64,000 bases of DNA, taken from contig NZ_JAJFES010000016.1 in the NCBI RefSeq assembly GCF_020708045.1, positions 1-64,000 on the forward strand, given 5' to 3'. The notes beneath the pieces are model-generated. The model worked only from the letters and a program-made list of their open reading frames with translations, did not search any database and was not told where the DNA came from. Shown one piece after another: positions 51,691 through 61,150 of the stretch; position 1 is the first letter of the stretch, and the number at the start of each line of letters is the position of its first letter. The DNA comes from Massilia sp. IC2-278 (lineage in GTDB: Bacteria; Pseudomonadota; Gammaproteobacteria; Burkholderiales; Burkholderiaceae_D). Position numbers and translations under genes: made by a program.

Positions 51691-53841
51691 CTATAACCCC
51701 GGCTTCTGGTCCGCTGCCGGCTCCCGGTTGCCGCGCACTTCGAAGCGGCTGGTGGCGAGTACCTTGCCTGCCGCGTCGAGCAATTCCAGGCGGTGCGGGC
51801 CCACCGCCGGGCGCCAGGCCAGGACGGCATCGGCGGCGCCCTGCTCGGCATCGTCGAGACGCCAGCGCAGGCCCTGGCCGGCCTGGGCCTGGAACAGCAC
51901 GCGCTCGCGCTCGGCCGGAATGTCGGGGTCGGTGGCCAGGATGCTGCCGTCGACCGGGTAGATGATCTTCGGCGTGCGGCGTTCCGGCGCCACCGCTTCG
52001 ACCAGGCTGGTTTCGGTGCCGCGCAGGAACCACTCCTGGCGCGCGGCCTCGTGCGCCGGGGCGTAGCGCAGTTTGCGCCGCACTACCCCGTCCGGCGCCG
52101 CGGCTTGCCGGGGCGGGTTCTCGCGGTGCAGGAAGTCCATCACGTCGCGCCAGACCGGCGCCGCGCCGGAGACGCCGGAGACGTCCCACATCGGCTGGCC
52201 GTCGAAATTGCCGATCCAGACGCCGACCGTGTAGCGTGTGGAATAGCCCACGCACCAGTTGTCGCGCATGTCCTTGCTGGTGCCGGTCTTGACGGCGCTC
52301 CAGTAGGCGGTGGCAAGGTCGCTGCGCAGGCCGAAGGTCGGGCTGCGCGCGCCGCGGTCGGACAGGATGTCGCCCACGATCCAGGCGGCGCCGGCGTCCA
52401 GCACGCGCTGCTTCGGCCCGGGCCTGGACGCGGGCGCGTGGGCGCGCAGCGTGACCGGGCCGTACAGGCCGCCGTTGGCCAGGGTGCGGTAGGCGTTGCT
52501 CAGTTCCAGCAGCGAAACGTCGGCCGAGCCCAGCGCCAGCGAGGGGCCATAGAATGCCGCGTCTTCCTTCAGTGAGCTGATGCCGAGGTCTTGCAGGCGG
52601 CCGTGGAAACGCTCCGGTCCGAGCAGCAGCAGCGTGCGCACCGCCGGGATGTTCAGCGAGCTGGCCAGGCTGGTGCGCACGCTGGCGTAGCCCTTGAACT
52701 GGCGGTCGTAATTCTGCGGCACGTAGAGGCCGGCCTCGCCCGCGACGTCGATCGGGCTGTCGTCGAGCAGCGAAGCGGCGGTGAGCAGGCGCCGTTCGAG
52801 CGCCAGTTCGTACAGGAAGGGCTTCAGGGTCGAGCCGGCCTGGCGCAGGGCGGCCACGCCGTCGACTTCGCCCTTGCCGCCGTTGCCGACATAGGCCAGC
52901 AGCTCGCCGCTGGCGTTGTCGATGACGACCACGGCGCCGTCGGCGACATTCCGGTCGTTCAGTTCGCGCAGGTGGCGGCGCAGCGAGTCGAGCGCGAAGC
53001 GCTGCAGGCCGGCGTCGAGGGTGCTGCGCACGTCCTGCCCGCCCGTGCCGAGCAGTTGATTGGCCACTTGCGGCGCCATTTGCGCCTGCCCCTTGATGGC
53101 GGCAGCGGCGGGACGGCCGAGGGCGACCTCGGCCTGCCACTCGATGCTGGCGCAGCCGGTGCGCGCCTTGAGCTCGGCGGCAATGGTGCAGGCGCGCATG
53201 GCCACTGTTTTTGGGGCCGCGCCGGGCGCGCGCAGCAGTGCCGCCAGGATGGCCGATTCGGCCAGGTCGAGCCCGGACGGTGCCTTGCCGAACAGTGCCT
53301 GCGAGGCGGCGGCGACGCCTTGCAGTTCGCCGCGGAAGCTGGCCAGGTTCAGGTAAGCTTCGAGGATCTCGGCCTTGCCCCAGCCGGCTTCGAGTTCGCG
53401 TGCAGCCAGGGCCTGGTTGAATTTCTGGGTCCAGTTGCGTCCGCCCGCGCCGGCGCGCAGTTCGGCGTCGAGCAAACCGGCCAGCTGCATGGTGATGGTC
53501 GAGGCGCCGCGCGGGCGTGCGCGGAACAAATTGTCCCAGGCGGCCTGGCCGATGGCGCGCAGGTCGATGCCGCCGTGCTCCATGAAGCGCCCGTCCTCGG
53601 CCTGCAGCACGGCCAGGCCCAGGGCCGGCGAGATGTCGGCCAGCGGCGTCCAGGCCATCCTGCGCACGCGCATGTCGATGCGCACCGATTCGACCGGCAC
53701 GCCGTGGCGGTCGAGCAGCCGCGCGCTGGACGGCTTCCAGGCCGCGCGCACCTGCTGCGGCGTCGGCATGGCCGCCGAGGCGCCGAGGTGCACGGCGGCC
53801 GACAGCACCAGCACCACCGGCAACAGCATCGAACGGCGCAT
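51691..53841 (-). CDS. pbpC: Penicillin-binding protein 1C
   Basis: 716 aa. Signal/anchor at the N-terminus, GT51 glycosyltransferase domain (AEDGRFMEHGGID, GASTITMQLAGLL), transpeptidase domain with SxxK AGSTLKPF, SxN SSLN and KTGT VKTGTSKD, and a C-terminal BiPBP-type domain (IIYPVDGSILATDPDIP). Periplasmic peptidoglycan synthesis or repair. The start ATG overlaps the stop of the alpha-2-macroglobulin gene by one base (TGATG), which suggests translational coupling, as for the widespread yfhM-pbpC pair. Confidence 0.95.
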   Translation of the reverse strand: MRRSMLLPVVLVLSAAVHLGASAAMPTPQQVRAAWKPSSARLLDRHGVPVESVRIDMRVRRMAWTPLADISPALGLAVLQAEDGRFMEHGGIDLRAIGQAAWDNLFRARPRGASTITMQLAGLLDAELRAGAGGRNWTQKFNQALAARELEAGWGKAEILEAYLNLASFRGELQGVAAASQALFGKAPSGLDLAESAILAALLRAPGAAPKTVAMRACTIAAELKARTGCASIEWQAEVALGRPAAAAIKGQAQMAPQVANQLLGTGGQDVRSTLDAGLQRFALDSLRRHLRELNDRNVADGAVVVIDNASGELLAYVGNGGKGEVDGVAALRQAGSTLKPFLYELALERRLLTAASLLDDSPIDVAGEAGLYVPQNYDRQFKGYASVRTSLASSLNIPAVRTLLLLGPERFHGRLQDLGISSLKEDAAFYGPSLALGSADVSLLELSNAYRTLANGGLYGPVTLRAHAPASRPGPKQRVLDAGAAWIVGDILSDRGARSPTFGLRSDLATAYWSAVKTGTSKDMRDNWCVGYSTRYTVGVWIGNFDGQPMWDVSGVSGAAPVWRDVMDFLHRENPPRQAAAPDGVVRRKLRYAPAHEAARQEWFLRGTETSLVEAVAPERRTPKIIYPVDGSILATDPDIPAERERVLFQAQAGQGLRWRLDDAEQGAADAVLAWRPAVGPHRLELLDAAGKVLATSRFEVRGNREPAADQKPGL

Positions 53842-56800
53842 CACGGCCCCACGGCCAGCACCGGATTCGGCAGCTCGCCGAAGGTCTCGGGGTTGTACAT
53901 GGCCTCGACCCGGGTCGGCGGCAGGCTGAAGTTGCCCGCGTTGTTCAGGCGCACCGTGTACTCGACACTGAACTGGCCCTTCGGCACGAAGGAGTAATAG
54001 GCGCGGAAGGCGCCGTGGGTGCGCTCCTCGTATTCGAGGCCGCCATAGCCCCAGCCGCCACCACCCCAGGTATCGCCACCTCGGCCGCCGCTCCTGCGCC
54101 CGCCTCCCGCCAGCTGCGAATCGCCGCCCAGGCTGCTGCCGAGGATGCTGGCGCTGGCCGGGATCGGGTCGTCGACCACCACCCAGGTCATGTCGGACTG
54201 GGCGTCGATGACCAGGTTCACGCGGTACACGTCGCCGCGGCTCCAGGCGCCCTGCTTCGCCTGCTCGACCGGGGTGACGGTGCGCTTGATGCGGTAGCCG
54301 GCGGACAGCGGCGCCTTCAGGGGCACCGCGGCCAAGCTCTGCACCGTGGCCCAGGGTTTGCCGCCGCCCTCGTGGCGCAGCGTGAGCTGGCCGCTGCCCG
54401 CCTGCGGCCAGGCCTGCAGCACGGTCGCGGGCACGGCGCCGCTCCAGGCGGCGGGGCTGGCGCTTGCATTGCCTGCATTCGCAGCCAGCACGGCGCTGCT
54501 CTTGCCGGTTACCGGCACGGCCTCGAACTTGTCCGAGAATTTCTCCATCGCCAGCACGCCCCAGGCATTCGCCAGCGTCGTGTTCCAGCGCCCGCGCTGC
54601 TGGCGGCCCAGGGCGCCGCGCGCCAGGCGGCCCATGTCGCCCTGCCAGGATGGATTGTCGAGCATTGCCAGCAGCAGGCGGTTGGCGTTCACGTCAGGCG
54701 AGGCCATCAGCCACCACCAGTCGTCGCTCGCCTCGGTGGAAAATCCCATGGTGGTGCCGGCCAGGGTCAGGCGCGCGCGCAGGATGCGTTCGGCCTGGGC
54801 CATTCGGGTGTCGTGCTCGGCCAGGCCGGGGGTGCGCTGCAGTACCAGGTACCAGTCGAGCACGGCCGAGGTCGGCCACAGGTTCGGTTCGATGCGGATC
54901 GATTCGAGCCAGGCGTCGCGCACTTCCTGGGTGCGCGACAGGGCTTCGAGCGCGGCCAGCTTGCGTACCGCCAGGTCGCCGCTGCGCAGCGACTGGCCGC
55001 GCGTCAGCTTGCCTTCGACAAAGGCGACCAGGGCCGCCTCCATGCGTTCGCGCTGCTCTGGCGCGATGGCGTAGCCTGCCTCGCTCGTGACCGACAGCAC
55101 GTAGGCGGTCAGGCTGTCGCTGCCTTCGAGCATGCTGGCGAAATACTTCAGCATGCCGTCGCTGTCGAGGTGGGCCGGCAGCGTGGCGGCCAGGCCCTCC
55201 CACATCTTCGCATCGCGCAGCGCGACGGCGCGCGAGGTGTTCTGCTCGAAGCAGGTGTAGGGGTAGGCGGCCATGTAGTCGCGCACCCCCGCCATGCTGC
55301 CGGCCAGGCGCGGCGTAAACGTGGTGCGGATGCCGCCGTAGCCCGGCAAGGCGTCCTGCGGACGCGCCACGGGAATCGTCTTCGGCGCGTCGAGCTGGAG
55401 CAAGGTGGCCTGCATCACGCGCACCGGCACCGCCGCCGTCACCTTCTGCACGATGCGCAGGCTGTCGCCGGTGCCCGCGCCTTCGCCGGTACGCGCATCG
55501 ACCTGCCAGCGCAGGGCCTGGGCCTGCGGCACCGTCAGGTCCCAGCCCACCTCGCGCGATTCGCCCGGCTCCAGGCGCACGCTCTGCGGCGCCTGGGCGC
55601 GGGCCTGGCCGCCGTCGGCGCTCACGCTCGCGCTCAGCTGCACCTGCAGGCTGCGCTCGGAGGCGTTGCGCAGCGTGAAGCCGGCGCGCAGGCGGTCGCC
55701 CTCGCGCACCAGGGGCGGCAGACCCGACATCAGCATCAGGTCCTGGGTGCTGCGGATGTCGGTGGCGCCGGTGCCGAACAGGCCGGCGCCGGCATTCGCC
55801 ACGGCGACGATGCGGAAACTCGTCAGTGAATCGTTGAGCGGCACCGGCAGCGTGGCTTCGCCCTTGGCGTCGAGCTTGACCTTGCCCTGCCACAGCAGCA
55901 GGGTCTCGAACAGCTCGCGGCTCATGCCGCGCCCGCCGCCGCCGCCGTGCGCTACCGCCTTGCGCCCGAAATGGCGCTTGCCGACCACCTGCATCTGCGC
56001 GGTCGAGGTTTGCACCTGCAGGCTGCGCTGGCGCATCATCGCTTCGAGCAGCTTCCAGCTCTCGTTCGGCATCAGCTCGAGCAGGCCGGCGTCCACCGCC
56101 GCCAGGGCCACCTCGGCCCCGGCCGGCAGCGCCTTGCCGTCAAGCCGCGTGACCTTCACGCGCACTTGGGCACGGTCGCGCACCTTGTAGACCTCCTTGT
56201 CGGTGCTGACGGCCACCTTCAACTCGTGCGCGGCCCAGCCCACCTTCACCTCGGCGATGCCGAGCTTGTAGGCCGGCTTGCCGAGGTCGACCAGCGCGGT
56301 CGGCTGCACGCCGGCCACGCGCCCGCGCACGACCATGGCCGACACGAACACGTTCGGCGCATAGCTGCCCTTGATCGGCACGCTGATGGTCGTGTCCTTC
56401 GCCGAGAAGCGCCGCACCCAGGTCTCGAGGATGCCTTCGCGTTCGACGGTCACCAGCACGGTGCCGGAGCGGAACGGCGCGCGCACCTGGAAGCGCGCGT
56501 CCTCGCCCGGTTCGAAGCGCGGCTTGGCCGGCAGTAAGTCGATGCGGTCGTTGTCGGAGACCTCGAACCAGTTGTCGTCGCGCGCCTCGGCCTCGGCCCC
56601 GGCGCCGGCCCAGGCCTCGGTGTGGCTGACCACCGCGCGGCCATCGGCATCCTGGGTGCGCGCGCGCAGGATCAGGTTACCCTGGACCGGCGCCGCCACC
56701 TCGCAGGCCAGCAGGCCGCGGGCATCGGTCTGGCCGCTGCAGGCCGCGCCGATGCGCTTGATCTCGCTGCTGTTCTCGTAGGCGTAGAAACCGCCGACCA

Positions 56801-59702
56801 GGCGGCGCCGGTGCGAGTAGCTCGTGCGCTGGAACAGGTCGACTTCGACCTGGCGCCCCGCCACCGGCTTGCCGTGCACGTCCACCACCACGGCCTGCAG
56901 CTTGACCGGCTCCTTGTTCAGCCAGCTGACGGTCTTGATGCCGAGCATGACCTCCGACGGGAACAGGCTGACCCGGGTCGCGGTCGTGAGCGTTTCGCCG
57001 TTCGCGTCCTGGTAGCTCAGCTCGGCCAACAGGGTGCGCGGACCGTCGATCGGCGGCAGGTCGCGCACGGCGATGCGCGCGCCGCCGTTGCGGTCGAGGG
57101 TGGCAGTCTGGGTGCGCGCGGCGTTTGCCGCGGCTTCGCTGCCTTCGGCCGTATTCGCCTGCTCGTCCGGCGCCTCCCCGCCCTCGTAGCCATCGTCGTA
57201 ACCGTCTTCGTTGTAGCCCGTGCCTTCGCGCTCGATGCCCTCCTTGACGTCGCCGGCGGCAAAGGCAAAGCCCTCGTAGCCGGGGAACGCGGCGCCGCCG
57301 TATTCGAGCACGGTGCGCAGCTTGACCGGGGCCAGGCCGGCCGGGCCGCCGGACAGGTAGTTCACCTGGGCGTCGATGCTGACGCCGCGCGCCGCCACCA
57401 CCGGCCCGCTCGGTCCTTTCAGCAGCGCCTTCATGGTCGGCACGCGGAACTGCTCGACCCGGAACTCGCCCGCCACCTGGCCGCCGATCACGACCTGGTA
57501 TTCGCCGAGCTTGGCCTCCATCGGGATCTTCCATTCGCCGAGGGCGGCGCCGCCGGCATCCCAGCGCAGGGCAAAAGCGACCTTTTCGCCGCTGCCGCCG
57601 TGCACCAGCCAGCCTTTGGCCGGCAAGGGACCCTTGTCGGCGGCCGCACCCTCTTCACCCGGGTCCCCCTCGTCGTCGGCCCAGCGCGACACGTTCTGCG
57701 GCGCCTTGTCGCCGGCACGCACCAGGGCGATACCGGCGGCCACGCGGCGGCGCAGGAAGTGCTTCATGTGCACGGTTTCGCCGGCGCGCAGCAGGGTACG
57801 GTCGAAGACGGTGGCGACCAGGCGACTGTCGGTATCGACGCCCTCGGTGGAGACGTTGTAGCGCCAGGACTCGATGCCGCGCTGCCACTCCGACAGCGTG
57901 AAGGTGAAGTCCTCGCCGCTGCGCGCGGTAATGAAGAAGCCGCCGCCGGACTTGCAGCTTGATGCACGCAGTTCCTTGCGGATGCGCGCCACGCCGCTGG
58001 CGTCGGTGCTGCCGCTCCAGAGCGGCTTGCCGGCGCAGTCGCGCACCGCCACCTGGGCGCCGGCTACCGGACGGCCCTTGTCGAGCGAGGTCACCCAGAC
58101 CAGCGAGGAAGCTGCCCCATGCTTGAAGTGGGCGGCCAGGTTGGTCACTAGGGCAGCGGTGTGCACATAGGCCCGCTTGCCCTTGTCGTTGAGCGCCGCG
58201 CCCAGTTGCGGACTGCTGAGCTCGACCACGTAGAAGCCGGGTTTGCGCAGCGGGATGCCGATCACCTCGAAGGCGCGGCGCCCGTTCGGCTTAGGCAGCG
58301 CGAAGCGCTCGATGCTGCCCTCGGCGCCCTTGCCCAGCACCTGCTCCTGGAGGCTGTGGTACTGGCCGCTGCCCGCCTTGCGCATCCAGGCCAGCACGTC
58401 TTCCTCGCGGCTGACGCGCTGGCTGGCGCCGCTCGTGCGCACGGCGGTGGCCAGGGCCGGCTCGACGTTGCGCACCGTGACCGGCAGCATGCGGTCGCCG
58501 CGCGCTTCGATGATGCCGAAGGGCGCGGCGAACTTCACCAGCGGCGGCTGGCGGTCGGTGCGCAGGACCAGTTTCGTCTTCGCGCGCAGCACCGGGCTGC
58601 GGCCGGCGTCGTCCTTCAGGCCAGGAGGCAGCAGCAGGCGCAGTTCCGCGCGTTCCGGGAAGGGGCCGGCAAACGACATGCCGGTGACATGGCCGGCATG
58701 CTCGTCATCGAACTTTGCTGGGTAGCGCTTGCCGCCCGGCCCTTCGAGGGCGATGGCCTGGGCATCCTTCAGCGCCACCGGCGCGCTGAAGCCGACGCGC
58801 ACCGGCAGGAAAGGCACGCAGCCGGCGCGCGCATTCACGCGCTCGCAGCTGGCCGAGACCGTGAAGTCGGGACGGGTGCGGAAGTCGAGCTGCTGGTCCT
58901 CGGTGGTGGCGATGCCGTTCGGCGCGGCCACGCCCTTGCCCCACATCAGCGCGATTTCCTTGTTCGGCGGCAGCGTGCGGCGGCACTGCACCACGGCCAG
59001 CGGCAGCTCGCCGGAAAGCGGCACGTTATCGCGCCAGCTGCGCCCGCGCGCCTTGAACCAGCGGCCCAGGTGGCCGTCGATGAAGTCGCGCCGCACGGCG
59101 CGGATGCGTTCGCGTTCCTCGCCTTCCAGCACGCGCAGCGGGATTTTCTCGTTGATGCCCTCGGCGCGGCACCAGGCATGGCGCGCGATGCTGGCCGGCG
59201 CCACCTGGGCATCCAGCGCCAGCACGAAGATCTGGCTTTCGTCGATGTGGCCGGAACCCTCGTAGGGCCGGGTGCGCACCACGGCCGGGCCGCCGGTGGT
59301 GAAGGCAAAGGCGCGCTGCCCGCCCAGCGGCTTGCCGGCCAGGTCGCGGCTGTCGTCGCGCAGGGTGAAGCGGCAGGCCGTCGCGCCGGGCAGGTCGGCG
59401 TCGAAGTCGTAGCTCCAGTTGGCGCCGTCGATCCAGCGGCCCTTGCCCTTGGCCGGGCAGTCGACGGCGAAGGGGTCGGCGCCGCGCGGGTCGCCAAAGG
59501 CAACCATGGGCTGGGTGAAGCGCGCCGTCACCTGGCGCACCTGGCGCACTTCGCCCTCGGGCGAGAACGACTCCACGCTTGTCTGCGCCGAAGCCGAAGC
59601 CGGGGCCGGCGCCTGAGACTGCGGCCCCGGCGCCCCGGATTGCGCCGCCTGCGCGCAGAAGGATAAAGCCATCAGAAACAACACTCGGGGCAAGGCGCGC
59701 AT
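53841..59702 (-). CDS. Bacterial alpha-2-macroglobulin
   Basis: 1953 aa, a large periplasmic protease trap of the YfhM type. Signal peptide at MRALPRVLFLMALSFCAQA; then many macroglobulin domains and an intact thioester motif CFEQ near residue 1484 (YPYTCFEQNTSRA), within the complement-like TED domain. Near 1880-1915 there is a Gly/Arg-rich stretch (GGDSQLAGGGRRSGGRGG and DTWGGGGWGYGG). Ends in a receptor-binding-like domain. It is the first gene of the pair with pbpC, which together protect and repair the cell wall. Confidence 0.95.
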   Translation of the reverse strand: MRALPRVLFLMALSFCAQAAQSGAPGPQSQAPAPASASAQTSVESFSPEGEVRQVRQVTARFTQPMVAFGDPRGADPFAVDCPAKGKGRWIDGANWSYDFDADLPGATACRFTLRDDSRDLAGKPLGGQRAFAFTTGGPAVVRTRPYEGSGHIDESQIFVLALDAQVAPASIARHAWCRAEGINEKIPLRVLEGEERERIRAVRRDFIDGHLGRWFKARGRSWRDNVPLSGELPLAVVQCRRTLPPNKEIALMWGKGVAAPNGIATTEDQQLDFRTRPDFTVSASCERVNARAGCVPFLPVRVGFSAPVALKDAQAIALEGPGGKRYPAKFDDEHAGHVTGMSFAGPFPERAELRLLLPPGLKDDAGRSPVLRAKTKLVLRTDRQPPLVKFAAPFGIIEARGDRMLPVTVRNVEPALATAVRTSGASQRVSREEDVLAWMRKAGSGQYHSLQEQVLGKGAEGSIERFALPKPNGRRAFEVIGIPLRKPGFYVVELSSPQLGAALNDKGKRAYVHTAALVTNLAAHFKHGAASSLVWVTSLDKGRPVAGAQVAVRDCAGKPLWSGSTDASGVARIRKELRASSCKSGGGFFITARSGEDFTFTLSEWQRGIESWRYNVSTEGVDTDSRLVATVFDRTLLRAGETVHMKHFLRRRVAAGIALVRAGDKAPQNVSRWADDEGDPGEEGAAADKGPLPAKGWLVHGGSGEKVAFALRWDAGGAALGEWKIPMEAKLGEYQVVIGGQVAGEFRVEQFRVPTMKALLKGPSGPVVAARGVSIDAQVNYLSGGPAGLAPVKLRTVLEYGGAAFPGYEGFAFAAGDVKEGIEREGTGYNEDGYDDGYEGGEAPDEQANTAEGSEAAANAARTQTATLDRNGGARIAVRDLPPIDGPRTLLAELSYQDANGETLTTATRVSLFPSEVMLGIKTVSWLNKEPVKLQAVVVDVHGKPVAGRQVEVDLFQRTSYSHRRRLVGGFYAYENSSEIKRIGAACSGQTDARGLLACEVAAPVQGNLILRARTQDADGRAVVSHTEAWAGAGAEAEARDDNWFEVSDNDRIDLLPAKPRFEPGEDARFQVRAPFRSGTVLVTVEREGILETWVRRFSAKDTTISVPIKGSYAPNVFVSAMVVRGRVAGVQPTALVDLGKPAYKLGIAEVKVGWAAHELKVAVSTDKEVYKVRDRAQVRVKVTRLDGKALPAGAEVALAAVDAGLLELMPNESWKLLEAMMRQRSLQVQTSTAQMQVVGKRHFGRKAVAHGGGGGRGMSRELFETLLLWQGKVKLDAKGEATLPVPLNDSLTSFRIVAVANAGAGLFGTGATDIRSTQDLMLMSGLPPLVREGDRLRAGFTLRNASERSLQVQLSASVSADGGQARAQAPQSVRLEPGESREVGWDLTVPQAQALRWQVDARTGEGAGTGDSLRIVQKVTAAVPVRVMQATLLQLDAPKTIPVARPQDALPGYGGIRTTFTPRLAGSMAGVRDYMAAYPYTCFEQNTSRAVALRDAKMWEGLAATLPAHLDSDGMLKYFASMLEGSDSLTAYVLSVTSEAGYAIAPEQRERMEAALVAFVEGKLTRGQSLRSGDLAVRKLAALEALSRTQEVRDAWLESIRIEPNLWPTSAVLDWYLVLQRTPGLAEHDTRMAQAERILRARLTLAGTTMGFSTEASDDWWWLMASPDVNANRLLLAMLDNPSWQGDMGRLARGALGRQQRGRWNTTLANAWGVLAMEKFSDKFEAVPVTGKSSAVLAANAGNASASPAAWSGAVPATVLQAWPQAGSGQLTLRHEGGGKPWATVQSLAAVPLKAPLSAGYRIKRTVTPVEQAKQGAWSRGDVYRVNLVIDAQSDMTWVVVDDPIPASASILGSSLGGDSQLAGGGRRSGGRGGDTWGGGGWGYGGLEYEERTHGAFRAYYSFVPKGQFSVEYTVRLNNAGNFSLPPTRVEAMYNPETFGELPNPVLAVGP

Positions 59703-59803
59703 CGGTTCTCCGACTGGATCGTCGCCGCCGGCCCGAAGCAGCGCACCACGCGTGCTTACCGTGCTCGACAGCTACCTGAGTGTTGCAAAAAGGCACAACG
59801 TTG

Positions 59804-60877
59804 TCAACGGAATAAGGCTCCCCGCGTGCGCAGGCGGCGCCGCCAGCCGACCAGGGTGCAGCCAGCCAGCAACATGCCCCAGGTGGCCGGCTCGGGCACG
59901 GCCGGGACCAGGTCGAGCCGCACCGCATGGCAGCTGCCGTCTCGGCAGGCGGTACCGGCGATCTGGCCCAGGTCGTTGATGGCATTCGCCTCGGAGATCA
60001 CCCAGCCGGAGGCGGGGTCGATCAGGGTATTCAGGTCATAAAAGCTGCCATGTTCGAAGAGGAAGCCACGCTCGCTGGCGAAGTTGCCGAACCAGCCGAC
60101 CACCTGGCTCGCATTATTGATGCCGTAGGCGAAACTGTTGGCGCCACCGCTCAGCGCGCCGATATCGGTGAGCACGCCGTCGTCCCACATGAACGCGGTG
60201 CGCGGATACAGTTCCGGGCCGTTCGGCAGCAGGTTGCCGAAGCCGACGATCTGGTCGTGGTCGTTGATGGCCGTGGCCTCGCTCCACGGACCCGGGAACT
60301 GGGCGATCTCGCTCATGGCGCCGTCGCGGTAGAGGAAAGGCGTGAGCGGGTAGTTCGGTGCGCCGCCGATGTCGCTGCCGCCGACCACGTGGCCCTGATT
60401 GTTGACGCCGTAGGCCCGGCTCTGGAAGCCGTACACGGTGCCGAGGTCGGTGGTGACGCCGTTCTGCCAGCTGATGGCGTGGCGCACGAAGCCGTTTTCG
60501 GCGTCCTCGAATTCGGCCATGCCGACCACGACGCCGTCGTTGTTCAGCCCGCGGGCGGTGGTGAAGCCCCAGCCGGTGATCGCGGTCATCACGCCGCCGC
60601 TGTAGAAGAAGCCGTTGTTGCCGGAATGGCCGGCGACCTGGCCGGAATCGTTGATGCCGAACGCTGTGCCGCTGCCGAGGTCGATGTAGGCGGCGCCGTC
60701 GTGCAGCCAGGCGTTGTCGCCGTTCGCGCCGACGACCTGGCCGGAGAGGTTGATGTCCCAGGCGCGGCTGTCGGGGCCGGCCAGGACGGTGACGGTGTAG
60801 CGCGGGTCGGCGGCGGCGAGCAGCGGCATGGCCAGGAACAGGCCTGCCGCGAACCGCGCCAGCAAGGGGGTTCGCAT
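59804..60877 (-). CDS. PEP-CTERM protein with HAF-like repeats
   Basis: 357 aa. Signal peptide (to about residue 23), then about six or seven copies of a ~45-residue unit ending a-x-GINdxGqVVG (AFGINDSGQVAG, AYGVNNQGHVVG, ATAINDHDQIVG, AYGINNASQVVG, ANAINDLGQIAG), the HAF repeat type. The C-terminus is a PEP-CTERM sorting signal: VPEPATWGMLLAGCTLVGW then RRRLRTR, for exosortase handling. GGAGG is 5 nt before ATG 60877. No exosortase gene is in the window. Confidence 0.92.
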   Translation of the reverse strand: MRTPLLARFAAGLFLAMPLLAAADPRYTVTVLAGPDSRAWDINLSGQVVGANGDNAWLHDGAAYIDLGSGTAFGINDSGQVAGHSGNNGFFYSGGVMTAITGWGFTTARGLNNDGVVVGMAEFEDAENGFVRHAISWQNGVTTDLGTVYGFQSRAYGVNNQGHVVGGSDIGGAPNYPLTPFLYRDGAMSEIAQFPGPWSEATAINDHDQIVGFGNLLPNGPELYPRTAFMWDDGVLTDIGALSGGANSFAYGINNASQVVGWFGNFASERGFLFEHGSFYDLNTLIDPASGWVISEANAINDLGQIAGTACRDGSCHAVRLDLVPAVPEPATWGMLLAGCTLVGWRRRLRTRGALFR

Positions 60878-60996
60878 CACATCCTCCATCAAAGTCGATC
60901 TATACAGTCAGCGTAACTGCCGCGTTGGCTGCGCGTTTGCGCAAGCGCAGCGGTAGCGAAGATCGATTTTGCTCAAGGAATTTGTTTGCGGATAAG

Positions 60997-61022
60997 AAAA
61001 AGGGCGACTGGTGTCGCCCTTT
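60997..61022 (-). terminator. Terminator after the chemoreceptor gene
   Basis: Hairpin AGGGCGAC/GTCGCCCT with loop TGGT, flanked by AAAA/TT so that the minus strand reads into five T. It should end the chemoreceptor transcript. Confidence 0.75.
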
Positions 61023-61102
61023 GGGAATGCGTGTGTGTTGGGGTTCGTGGTGCTGTTGGCGTTAACGCATATCAGTTTGTTCGGCCAACAATGTTCAGCG
61101 TT

Positions 61103-61130
61103 CCGCGTGGGCACGGGGTGCCCACCCTAC
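61103..61130. repeat. REP-like palindrome
   Basis: CCGCGTGGGCACGGGGTGCCCACCCTAC: same GTGGGCAC/GTGCCCAC core and same flanks as the units at 14872 and 38031. Single copy, 21 bp beyond the chemoreceptor stop. Confidence 0.75.
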
Positions 61131-61150
61131 GACACGGGCGTGTCCGGTGC

